64,000 nucleotides of DNA from Plotosus lineatus. Taxonomy: Eukaryota > Chordata > Actinopteri > Siluriformes > Plotosidae. A program made the translations under genes and the position numbers. The stretch's first letter is position 1. The number at the start of each line of letters is the position of its first letter. The stretch is from contig CM045729.1 in assembly GCA_024760905.1 (NCBI GenBank), positions 79,196,050 to 79,260,049 on the forward strand, given 5' to 3'. Shown here one piece after another: positions 55,006 to 64,000 of the stretch. The notes beneath the pieces were generated by a model. That model was not told the DNA's origin and ran no database searches. It worked only from the letters and a program-made list of their open reading frames with translations.

Positions 55006-55140
55006 ATCCCTGTATATTATTTCATGTGTGCAAATAATGATGAATAAAATTATATTGAATGAAGTTTTGTGTGATTTGATTTTTTCACTTTTTCCACCCC
55101 ATTTACCTTAAAATATGGGGAGTTTTGGGGCTCCCTGAAT
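55006..55140 (+). repeat. 3' end of the element family at 59391-60385
   Basis: TTCATGTGTGCAAATAATGA, TGAATAAAATTATATTGAAT and the end ATATGGGGAGTTTTGGGGCT CCCTG parallel 60245-60385 (TTCATGTGTGCAAATATTGA ... ATGTGGGAGGTTTTTGGAGT). Only the right part is present. Confidence 0.6.
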
Positions 55141-56209
55141 AAATTACAAATAGCCAAAAACAAATTGTACCACAGTCACTCTATGTTCCTGTTCATATTT
55201 ATAGAAAGAGTAGAATATGTAACAGAGTTCATACACAGCCTTCTTTCTGTTTTAAACAACACTAATTATGAGCACACAACATTCTGAAATGCACGCAAAT
55301 TGAAAAATATGTTGCAGTACAAACGTGGAGCTGGTTTGCACGAAAGGAAGTCAGAGTACTTAGAAGGTTCCTGTGAACGTTTTAAAGGAAATCGATAGAA
55401 AATTAACCGACAAGCAGAATTTATAAGTTAAATGTTAGCGGGTTGCTAATGTTCTTGGATCCAAGCCATCCCCTGACCCCCCCACCCACCCGGGCACGTA
55501 TTTTTTCCATTGTTTCATTGGAACACATTGTGACATTTAAAATCCACCAGCATGCTGGAATTTTCAAGCCCTTGCTCGGTCCTCGGAGACGCAGTATCAG
55601 AGCGGACACATTGCCAAAATGATATTTGTGTGACTTCAGGTCCAACGGAATAAAATTATGTTTTTGGTACTGAGAATTTGTTTAATCCACCTAATTGGTA
55701 CCATATAAAGTTAATTTTGCATACTTATTCTGGCCTTCAAACTCTAGAGAACATATGATTTATAAGTGATTATAATAATAATAACAACTGATAGAAAAAG
55801 CAATATCAGACCCCCCCCCACACACACTGCAGCAGGTCAGATCTCCACCTCGAGTGTGCTGTACTTTCACTTTCTCTCCCACATGACCTACCAGCTCTTA
55901 AAAGATGATCTCACCATCATGCATAGGGCTAAACTAGGCACACTTATATAATCACCTTGGCAAAGTGGGTGTAAAATGCTGAGTGAGGACATTTCATCAC
56001 GAATTTAAAAAAAAATGAAATAAGGAGAAAAGAAAAAAAATCTTAACCGAACCCTGCAAACCTCCTACAGGACATTGTGTCAAATGATGCCACGCTTGCT
56101 ACCCAAATACAAAAGGGATAGCTCCTCCCCTTATTTCAGGGACATAAGGGGAAGTGGATGACAGATCGTTGAACACAGCATATGCTGACCTCTTGTTCAG
56201 TTGACTCAC
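55141..56209. other. RAB3GAP1 intron, single-copy
   Basis: No repeats of note. 55495-55640 (TTTCATTGGAACACATTGTG and CCACCAGCATGCTGGAATTT) may be a conserved element. Confidence 0.4.
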
Positions 56210-56503
56210 CTGTGTGATTGGTATGTACAGCAGCTCGTTCGAATTGAGCAAGGTAAGCTTGCCATGAGGCTGCAGTCTCCCCTCAGGCTTTAGTTTGGCT
56301 CCTGCACCTTTAACGCCATCCGCCACCACCTCCTTTATGTCCTCTGTGTCACTCAGACACTCGAAGAACTCGTCCTCACTGTCACTCCAGGAATCCCACG
56401 ACTTCCCTGGTGACACCTGAGGCACTTGGAGACCGTTTTCACTGTTGCTGTCTTTCCGGATGGCGTCCCTCGCTTTCTTGTGTTCGATGCAGCAGTTGAG
56501 CAT
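56210..56503 (-). CDS. RAB3GAP1: RAB3GAP1 coding exon with acidic linker
   Basis: This 294-bp exon (98 codons) starts after a CAG acceptor at ATG CTC AAC TGC and ends at ATC ACA CAG before a GTGAGT donor. It opens with MLNCCIEHKKARD. A poorly conserved stretch follows, shorter than I recall for the human protein, and then the acidic segment KSWDSWSDSEDEFFECLSDTED. It closes with GKLTLLNSNELLYIPITQ. The variable middle looks like a linker between the N-terminal region and the C-terminal GAP region. An ATG a few codons upstream (56515) is intronic, because the acceptor lies between it and the exon. Confidence 0.95.
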
Positions 56504-57169
56504 CTGTGTGTACAATAGGTTTGTAAAGCAGAAAGCTGCAATTAAATTTTATATCCATAATCGGTCTACCCGCTCATTAGTGCTTGAATCAAAGTGCAAA
56601 GCCATCTTCATACTATACTGACTTAAAAAAATGAATATGAACGTCTTGCAAGTCAGAATGCGCACAAATACACACAAAATTTCAGGAAAAAAAATCCTGA
56701 GGGCTGAAGAGAACAAACTGACAACAAAAACAAAATCAAAAAGGTTTAATAATTGATTAGGAACAAAACAGAGCAAATGCTGAATGAATATTAATGTTGC
56801 AATGAATAGAGAAGAAACTGTATTCACCTCTCTCCATATGAAGCCAGAATTAAAATGATTACATCATGTGTGTGCACAGGTATAAAACACCCACCCACTC
56901 TCTGTACTTCCCCCCTGTCGTATTGTCCAAAATGTGGAAAATGTGTAAGTTCAGGAAAAAGCAGACACCGAACTAAAAGCAGCCATCCTCAAGCCAAACA
57001 CACAAGGCTCCATCTACAACTTCGGATGCAGCCGCATCACGAGAACCAGGTCTTCCAGTCATAATGTTTCACCAGCCTCTGACAGAAACATGTCTCCCAG
57101 TCCACCCAGTGTCTTTACTGATTTCACGAGCAAGAAGCCCAGGGCCAAATGCTGAAACAATTCAAAATA
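56504..57169. other. Upstream intron of RAB3GAP1, nothing recognised
   Basis: No exon for the residues preceding MLNCC was seen on the minus strand here or further right. Confidence 0.45.
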
Positions 57170-57650
<481 letters not shown>

Positions 57651-57756
57651 GTGGTACCTTGACTTTTGAGCGACTTTTATAACAAATTTTCCATGATACG
57701 AGCTTTGATCCAACCAAAAATCTGCTCGATCCAATGAGCAAAATTTTGATTTACCC
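57651..57756 (+). mobile_element. Tigger-like terminus, truncated
   Basis: CAGTGGTACCTTGACTTTTG is a Tigger-type terminus like that at 60619. It runs about 105 bp into the Tc1-like element and has no partner end. Confidence 0.6.
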
Positions 57757-59010
57757 AATCAGTATCTGGTGTGACCACCATCTGCCTCACATAGGGCATC
57801 CCATTTCATACAGTTGATCAGGTTGTTGATTGTGGACTGCAGAATGTTGGTCCACTCCTCTTCAATGGCTCTGCAAAGTTGCTGGATGTCGGGTGGAACT
57901 GAAACATGCTGTCATATTTACCGATTCAGAGCATCCCGAATATGCTCCAATGGATATGTCGAGTGAGTATGCTGGCTGTACAAGAACTGGGATGTTTTCA
58001 TCTTCCAGGAATTGTGTCCAGATTTTTGCAGCATGGGGCCATGCATTATCATGTTGCAACTGAGGTGATGGCTGTAGATTTTTGGCAGAACAAATGGATC
58101 TGTCCACAGTATCTCTGTGCATTCCAAATACAATCTATTTTTTTAAAAAAAGGAAAAAAGGCACCTGTGTTTGTTCTCCATAACATACATCAGCCCATAC
58201 CAGGAACCCCACAGCCACCCTGGGCCACTCTATCCACAACAATGACATCAGCAAACTTCTCACCCACAGGATGCCATGCACGCTGTCTGCAATCTGCCCT
58301 ATACAGTGAAAACCAGGATTCATCCATGAAGAGAGCGTCTCGCAATGTTCCATCGACAGTGAGTATTTGCCCACTCAGGTACAATGACGAACTGCAGTGA
58401 GGTCGAGACCCCGATAAAGACGGCGGGCATGCAGATGGAGCTTCCCTGAGACGGTTTTTGACAGTACTGTATGTGCAAAAATTCTTTGTCTATGCAAAGC
58501 AACTGTTGCATCATCTCTCCAGGGGGCTGGACTCAGATGGTCTTGGAGGTGAAGATGCTGGATGTGGAGGTCCTGGGCCTGGTGTGGTTACACGTGTTCT
58601 GTGGTTGAGAGGCCAGTTGGATCTACAGTACTGCCAAATTCTCTGAAACACCTTCGGCGATAGTTCATAGTAGAGAAATCAACATTCAATTCACGGGCAA
58701 CAGCTCTGGTGGACATTCCTGTAGTCCGCATGCCAGTTGTCCGCTCCCTCAAAACCTGCAACATCTCTGGCATAAAACTACTCTGTGATAAAACTGCACA
58801 GTCTAGGGGTGGCCTTTTAATGTGGCCAGCCTGGGGTACACATGTGCAATATCCATGCTGTCTAATCAGCATCTTGATATGCCACACCTGTGAGGTGGAC
58901 GGATTATCTCGTCAAAAGGTGAAGTGCTCACTAACCCAGCTTTAGACAGTTTTATGAACAATATTTGAGAAAAATAGGACTTTTGGAGCAAAAACAAAAG
59001 TGTCACATTA
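57757..59010 (-). pseudogene. Tc1-like transposon, minus strand, multiply frameshifted
   Basis: From right to left on the minus strand: 5' text CCGTCCACCTCACAGGTGTG GCATATCAAG, then LRERTTGMRTTGMSTRAVAR and ELNVDFSTMNYRRRCFREFG (helix-turn-helix region), LFMDESWFSLYRADCRQ (first Asp intact), WPRVAVGFLVWADVCYGEQT, QHDNAWPHAAKIWTQFLEDE and NIPVLVQPAYSLDI. The Glu region is degraded. Its 3' end stops at about 57757 against a Tigger scrap. Inactive. Confidence 0.85.
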
Positions 59011-59390
59011 ACATTTTTATTAATGTGTTTCACACACAAACACACATGCACATATATGGCTCCTGAGTGGTGCATCGACAAGATTTTTTTAATTTACCCG
59101 GAGATTTGCAAGTTTGAATCAGGATTAATGCCACAGCCATCTATGACAGGCAGACCATGGAAGCTAATTGGCCGAGTTCACACAGAAGAGATGGCATACA
59201 CTCAGCTCCCTGTCACTCACAGGGATCACCAGTGAATCATGGGCATCTTGTGAGCTCATTCAAACGAGAGGGCGGCTATCGCTTTCACTCCGAGTATGTT
59301 AGACCACCCCCAAATGGACACGTGTCGCAGTTTAAAAAGAGGTGAGTGGCCAGCATTACATGTCATAGAGGACACACACGCACACACACA
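59011..59390. other. Spacer, nothing recognised
   Basis: Contains a (CA)n scrap at 59370-59391. No gene signal. Confidence 0.4.
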
Positions 59391-60385
59391 CAGGGTCACC
59401 CAATAAAACCTCCCACATTTCCGAGATATATGAAAAATTGCATCCATCATATTTTAAAGATGATGATCATCTAAATGGTGGTCGCCACTGTTTGTAAACA
59501 ATTGGAGATTTCTGAAGGCTGCCGTGACTCATGGTCATGTCGGGCGATACAGCAGCGATGTTACACAGTGACCTTTCAGTCAGACCCAGGAATTGCAGGA
59601 GACGATGAACCGTTCAATAGATAAGGTTTATGAACTCACTGGAAATGTCGCAGATAAAAAATAAACAGTGACAAATGCTAGAAGCGCCAAAAAAAAAAAA
59701 AAACGGTAACAAACGCTGGAAACTGTGGCTAGGAAGGCCGGCTGCCCACTGAGCGATAACTTGGAGCAAGTGGAGAACACCAGGAAAAAACTGAGTGAGA
59801 TTGAAACAACCTTCTGGCAGAAAGGTGAAGGTGCATCAGGTCTTTATAGTGGGGTTGACTGAGGAGTGGGATCAGCTGTGCACTGCTGCAATCAGCCAGC
59901 GGTAGACAGCCACGCCCCACGTCTGCACATAACAGGCAATGTCCTACTGAATAGCAACCTTGATGGCTTCAAAAGTTTGGAGTTGATGAGTAAACACTCA
60001 TGATTTAGGTTTACTCCAAAAAAGTACAAATTAACAAAATAATTACAAAAGGGAAGGTCAGCGGCACTGGCTGGCCATCCAACATCTCCGCACAACGTCA
60101 TCACCTGATTTCCCTTCGGATTTCTAATTATCTTCCAGCTGTTTGTGCCGGAGCTGCATCTGAAACATCAACTTCGAGATCAAAGTACTTCACTTGTGGT
60201 TGGACTTCCAACAGACCTCATCACTACCTCTCCTGCCTCAGGAAGTTTCATGTGTGCAAATATTGATGAATGAAAAGTGTACTCAATCAAGTTTTATGTG
60301 CAAAAATATTCATTTCATTATCTTCAACCTTTTGTTTATTTCCTAATTTACTGTTAAAATGTGGGAGGTTTTTGGAGTCATCCTG
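59391..60385. mobile_element. DNA element with 30-bp inverted termini, family unknown
   Basis: Left end CAGGGTCACCCAATAAAACC TCCCACATTT; the right end reads the same inverted as CAGGATGACTCCAAAAACCT CCCACATTT. About 995 bp. No transposase motif recognised. Target duplication is not clear because both flanks are (CA)n-rich. A relative of the right end lies at 55006-55140. Confidence 0.6.
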
Positions 60386-60394
60386 TGCATGCAT

Positions 60395-60396
60395 GT

Positions 60397-60442
<46 letters not shown>
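60395..60442. repeat. (CA)n microsatellite
   Basis: About 20 uninterrupted CA units directly after the unknown element. Confidence 0.9.
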
Positions 60443-60447
<5 letters not shown>

Positions 60448-60542
60448 AAATCCTATTCCTGTCACAGCTAGGCCGTTGGGTTTTGGCCAACTATGGGCAA
60501 ACGCATGTTACATCCTGAACAGTTCTCCATTTCCCTCTAGTG

Positions 60543-60612
60543 CAGTGCTTCTCAATTATTTTCTGTGGCGCCCCCTCTAGGAAGACCCATCCCACCACCG
60601 CGCAAGCAACTA
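60543..60612. mobile_element. hAT terminus fragment
   Basis: CAGTGCTTCTCAATTATTTT, CTGTGGCGCCCCCTCTAGGA resembles the widespread hAT end cagtg.ttctcaa...cgccccc. Truncated by the Tigger-like element. Confidence 0.5.
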
Positions 60613-60618
60613 TGAGTA

Positions 60619-61376
60619 CAGTGGTACCTCACTTTACGAAATTAATCTGTTACAGCACCTTTTTCGTTACCTGCATTTTTCATAAATTGAACCACATTTT
60701 CCAAGTGTGATTCGTTCCAAGGCCCCAATACTACCCCGTAAACCCTTTAAAAATTATAAAAGTATACCTTTTAAGACCTCCTTCTGCTTCAAGATCGTAC
60801 CGATGGTAGACGGGTTTGGCCATATTCCTTTGTGATGTCACTCGACCCCTTTTCTTCTTTTCACTCGCACCGGAAATCACATGCGTGCGTGCGTGTGCGC
60901 GTGTGTGTGCGCGCGTGTGAGTCGTGTTGACCATGTCTTCTTAGCAGTTATAATCTTACAAATTTTAATGGAGGTTGAAAGACTGAGTCAAGAAATAAAG
61001 CATAAAACAACAGTACCTCTGTCCTTTACACGAAAAGCATCATGGTAGATGCAGCTCCATAATAGCCAATGGGAGGGAGGTGCATCATCCCTCCTAGCCA
61101 ATGGGAGGCCAGCAGGGCGGGATGTTGGGAGATAGGCAATGGGAGTTAGCTGCGTCATCCCTCCGAGCCATTTGGAGGCCAGCGGGGTGGGATGTTTGAA
61201 CGTCACTGATGGGAGAGCAGCTCGTGCATTGTTTTAATGTTTGAATGGCGCGTTTGAATTTTTCAGATGGCGCTTTCAGAACGTGACCTTGTTTCGTATC
61301 CAGAGACAAAAATTTTAGGGAAATGTGAACCTGCATTTTTCGTTTTGTGACACTTTTGTAAAGTGACGTACCACTG
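60619..61376. mobile_element. Complete Tigger-like non-autonomous element
   Basis: 758 bp with inverted termini CAGTGGTACCTCACTTTACG and TTTGTAAAGTGACGTACCAC TG; TA on the left, TC on the right (mutated TA). The interior carries the GAGCCAATGGGAGG-type segment three times (near 61046, 61097 and 61164) and a GT/GC-rich run at 60883-60916. No transposase. Confidence 0.85.
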
Positions 61377-61398
61377 TCGTATTATTTGTCTATAAAAT

Positions 61399-61685
61399 CA
61401 CTGATCCGAGGGTTGGGGGTTCAAGTCCCCCTGTCCACAAGGACAGTGCACTAACTGGGTTATCAATGGCTGGACATGTGTCTCACGGTCTATGGTGAGA
61501 GGTTCATGTAAAAGAACCATTGCTGACTTTCATAAAGAGTAGCTGCATAGCTATCAGCGAGTTTCTGTCCCTCGCTAAAGGGTTGTGTCAGGAAGGGCAG
61601 CCGACATAAAATCCTACGCCAAATCAAAAGTGAAAATCAGATGATTCACTGGGGTGACCCCTGAAAAAGGGAAAAGAAGAATTTT
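61399..61685 (+). mobile_element. SINE-A copy, 5'-truncated, with target duplication
   Basis: Direct repeats TCTATAAAAT at 61389-61398 and 61686-61695. B-box-like GGGTTCAAGTCCCC, body CCATTGCTGACTTTCATAAA, tail GTGACCCCTGAAAAAGGGAA. The A-box half of the head is missing. Confidence 0.92.
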
Positions 61686-61695
61686 TCTATAAAAT

Positions 61696-61998
61696 TGTTA
61701 TTAGTACACCTCTGCATAACATTCTATCTTTATTAACATTAAAAACAAAAGAAATATAGTTCAACTTACAATAAAAAAACTTGATTGACATTGCTTTTTA
61801 ATCTGGAACAGAAAAGATTTATAGTGCACCAATGTGCCTGAAATTAAAAAAAAAAAAAAAAAAATTCTTCGTTCCTGTTTTTTTCCCCGTGTTGTTTACT
61901 GCACTTCATAGCATTTGCTCATGCGAAAAACCGTTACACCGGGGATCACCAACGTGGTGCCCGTGGGCACAAGGACAATATAAATTGCCCACGGACCT
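61696..61998. other. AT-rich spacer and a hAT-like end
   Basis: A run at 61847-61863. At 61938-61995, CCGGGGATCACCAACGTGGT GCCCGTGGGCA resembles another hAT terminus, cut by the LINE insertion. Confidence 0.5.
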
Positions 61999-63490
61999 GT
62001 TCAGTAATCCGAACCTAACCGAACGACGCACCGCAGGCCGATCCACCCGATACCGCCGCCATGATCCAGTTCATTGCAGCACTAAACAGAGTGGGGGCCA
62101 GAACACACCCCTGCCTCACTCCGGTCTCAACCGAAAAGAAGTCAGAGGTGGAGACCCCACACCTCACAGCACTTGCTGTCCCAGAATACATCGACAATAT
62201 CAGCCGGACCAGAGCCGACGGGATCCCACGGAGACGACGTATGCCACAGAGGGCCTCCCTATCCACCGAGTCGAACGCCTTGCGAAAGTCTATATAGGCG
62301 GCAAGGAACCCCCTATCAAACTCCCGCAAGCACTCAGATAGGACGCGGAGCGCCAGGATGTGGTCAAAGGTAGACCTCTTCCTTGTGAACCCGGACTGCT
62401 CGGGGCACTGGTGCGCTAGAAGCTGCTGTTGGATCCTGTCCAGTAGAATCCGTGTGAAGACCTTGCCCGAAACTGAGAGGACAGTAACCCCCACCCCACC
62501 TCCGGTAGCTGTTACATTCGTACGTCAAGTCGCATTTGACTCCCGAGAAGAACTGGCTACTTCTGAAGACACAGCAGTTCTGGACCAGCCGCCAGTGACT
62601 ACCTACGAGAACATGGTCGATTCTTCTTCCTAGTGACACCATCATTGGAGTACCAAGTCCAGCGTCATGGATCCAATCTCTGGAACCACGAAACAGCAAT
62701 CCTTAAGCCCCAACTTTTTGCAAAGTCAAGAAGCATTAATGCGCTTTCATCGCGGGTGTCCAGAGCCATGAGGACTGACACATGCTTCGTATCCATCCCG
62801 GTTGGTGCCAGTGGTCGCATTGAAGTCCCCCAGTACGATCAGGGTGTCCCTTCCCAGAACCCCAGACACCACCAAGTTGAGCTGGTCGTAGAAGGTTTCC
62901 TTCATGGATCGATCACTCACCCCGGTCGGAGCATACACTGCGACGATAGAGAGTGTCCCCACTGTGTGAGTCACCCTCAGTCGCATAATACGCTCGTTGA
63001 CTGGGATCACCTCCGATACCAAGGGAGCCAATCGATCAGCGATCGACGGCCATTCCTGAGTGTGAAGACCGTCGGCCCGGCCAGACCAGTAGTAGGTGTA
63101 CCCACCGACACTTGTCTCGCCGGACCCAGGCCTCCACACCTCAGAGAGGGCCGCAACGCCGATGCAAAGCAGACTAAGCTTCGTTAATACCAGAGGCAAG
63201 TGAGAGTCGTCCCGCAGGGAAGTCACGTTCCATGCGCTGACCCGGACCGACCGCTTCAGATTCAACCGAAGCGACCGAAAGCAGCTGGTGTCCCACACCT
63301 TTGCACCACCCGCGTCAATCACCCTATCACACCCGACCTGGTTGCTCCAGGATTTCACCCCTATCTTGGAGTAGGGGTCCCGAAGACTTTGCCCCACCCC
63401 CTCATACGACGATACCTGAGACAGGCGTCGGGGTTACTTTGAGGCTCCTCTAGGGCAGGGGCGCCGCTCCCTGACAGGCAAATGCTCGGA
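61999..63490 (-). mobile_element. LINE, 5' part (endonuclease and N-terminal RT), inverted
   Basis: On the minus strand: VRVSAWNVTSLRDDSHLPLV at about 63240, YTYYWSGRADG, YAPTGVSDRSMKETFYDQLN and VLGDFNATTGTNRDGYEACV at 62795. A region with RIDHVLVGSHWRLVQNCCVF follows, then a deletion near 62500. RT resumes with GVTVLSVSGKVFTRILLDRI, CPEQSGFTRKRSTFDHILAL, AYIDFRKAFDSVDREAL and VETGVRQGCVLAPTLF, ending AMNWIMAAVSGGSACGASFG. This is an APE-type LINE. The orientation is opposite to the 3' part that follows. Confidence 0.85.
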
Positions 63491-64000
63491 GGTACCCCAA
63501 GGAGGTACTGGACTTTGCCTATGACGCAGTGATCTTCGTGGAGACGGTGGATGTCCTGACGGAGACTCTCTGTTCGCTGGGTGAGGAGGCAGAACCGCTT
63601 GGTTTGCGAGTTTCCTGGATCAAAACCAAGATCCAGGCTTTCGGCAACCTCTTGGATGCTGCTGTTGACTCGATTGCTGTGGGTCGTGAAAGAGTAGAGA
63701 TCGTGGAGTCTTTCACTTACCTTGGCAGCCTGGTCCATCGTTCCACTGATTGCAGGGCCGAGATCAATCGTCGACTTGGCCTAGCCTACGGGGCGATGAA
63801 CTCGCTGGACAGGACCGTGTGGCGGTCGAGGTATCTGAGCAGGCGGACGAAAGCCCAAGTCTTTCACTCCCTTGTGCTCCCTGTGTTGTTCTACTCGAGC
63901 GAGACATGGACGCTCATGGCTGAGCTTGGACAACGACTGGACTCCTTTGTTATGACTTCCCTTCGCCGCATCTTCGGATACCGCTGGAGGGATTTTGTTG
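63491..64000 (+). mobile_element. Same LINE, 3' part (RT C-terminal region), runs off the window
   Basis: Plus-strand frame reads KEVLDFAYDAVIFVETVDVL, LGEEAEPLGLRVSWIKTKIQ AFG, IVESFTYLGSLVHRSTDCRA and EINRRLGLAYGAMNSLDRTV, then LVLPVLFYSSETWTLMAE and LRRIFGYRWRDFV at the edge. It continues the RT almost exactly where the inverted part stops (CGASFG then K-V-x-D). FAYDA replaces FADDA, so a catalytic Asp is lost. Confidence 0.85.

Larger units (their letters stand above)
12475..56503 (-). other. RAB3GAP1: RAB3GAP1 gene, 3' part (eight coding exons, C-terminal ~440 residues)
   Basis: The gene encodes the catalytic subunit of the Rab3GAP complex, which with RAB3GAP2 acts on Rab3 GTPases in exocytosis and on Rab18 at the ER. 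Eight minus-strand blocks match vertebrate RAB3GAP1 in order and join in frame: MLNCCIEHKKARD, then KSWDSWSDSEDEFFECLSD, EPAPMTEDALEEQSEVLAKL, DFVRWYSPRDYVEEE, RARSLRAKFG, and finally PAPYSKALPQR and the C-terminus AGAFSSDTSFF. Every internal boundary is a GT-AG intron and the phases agree. Exon sizes from 5' to 3' are 294, 138, 228, 97, 104, 116, 103 and 243 bp, which sum to 441 codons with the stop. Introns are about 10.1 kb, 8.4 kb, 1.1 kb, 134 bp, 96 bp, 7.6 kb and 15.2 kb. Human RAB3GAP1 is about 981 residues, so the N-terminal half and the promoter are absent. No frameshift or stop is visible in the exons, so the gene looks functional. The family call is certain. Confidence 0.97.

Overview
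The window is vertebrate, almost certainly teleost fish, genomic DNA. It has one recognisable host gene with GT-AG introns, and the rest is dense transposable elements and microsatellites: Rex3-like and RTE-like LINEs, many Tc1/mariner, Tigger-like and hAT elements, several tRNA-derived SINE families, and long (CA)n and (TA)n tracts. A Rex3-type LINE is the best pointer to a teleost. I cannot name the species from the sequence.

Host gene: the minus strand carries the last eight coding exons of RAB3GAP1, the catalytic subunit of the Rab3 GTPase-activating complex. They lie at 56503-56210, 46059-45922, 37534-37307, 36214-36118, 35983-35880, 35784-35669, 28028-27926 and 12717-12475. All introns inside this series have AG acceptors and GT donors, the phases agree, and the joined exons read 440 residues in one frame to a TAA stop. 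This is roughly the C-terminal 45% of the protein and includes the arginine that by position matches human Arg728. The N-terminal half is not visible in 56.5-64 kb and should lie beyond the right edge.

Layout: 0.8-6.3 kb is a Tigger-like DNA transposon broken by a 3.8-kb LINE and a second Tigger-like element. 7.1-9.5 kb holds a hairpin repeat with 106-bp perfect arms and two outward-facing Tc1 halves. 12.5-28 kb is the last intron, with a near-full-length Rex3-like LINE and a second truncated copy in opposite orientation. 28-36 kb has SINEs, an RTE-like LINE with a tandemly repeated 5' end, and three short introns among clustered exons. 38.6-40.2 kb is a hAT element used as a landing site for other repeats. 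41-45.9 kb is mostly single-copy intron with possible conserved non-coding DNA. 46-56 kb holds a Tc1-like element split by a SINE, two more Tigger copies and LINE scraps. 56.5-64 kb is repeats only, ending in a LINE whose 5' part is inverted relative to its 3' part, as expected of twin priming.

Main unusual points: a tRNA-derived SINE (called SINE-A here) whose 5' module stops at the same point (AGCGTGTTTC) in front of three different 3' sequences, and whose common tail resembles both ends of the RTE-like LINE also present here; the almost loop-free 106-bp hairpin; an outward-facing Tc1 pair with intact DD34E spacing in the plus half; and opposite-orientation SINE-A copies on the two sides of the RAB3GAP1 exon cluster. 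Family and clade names rest on protein motifs and terminal sequences read by eye, with no database search.
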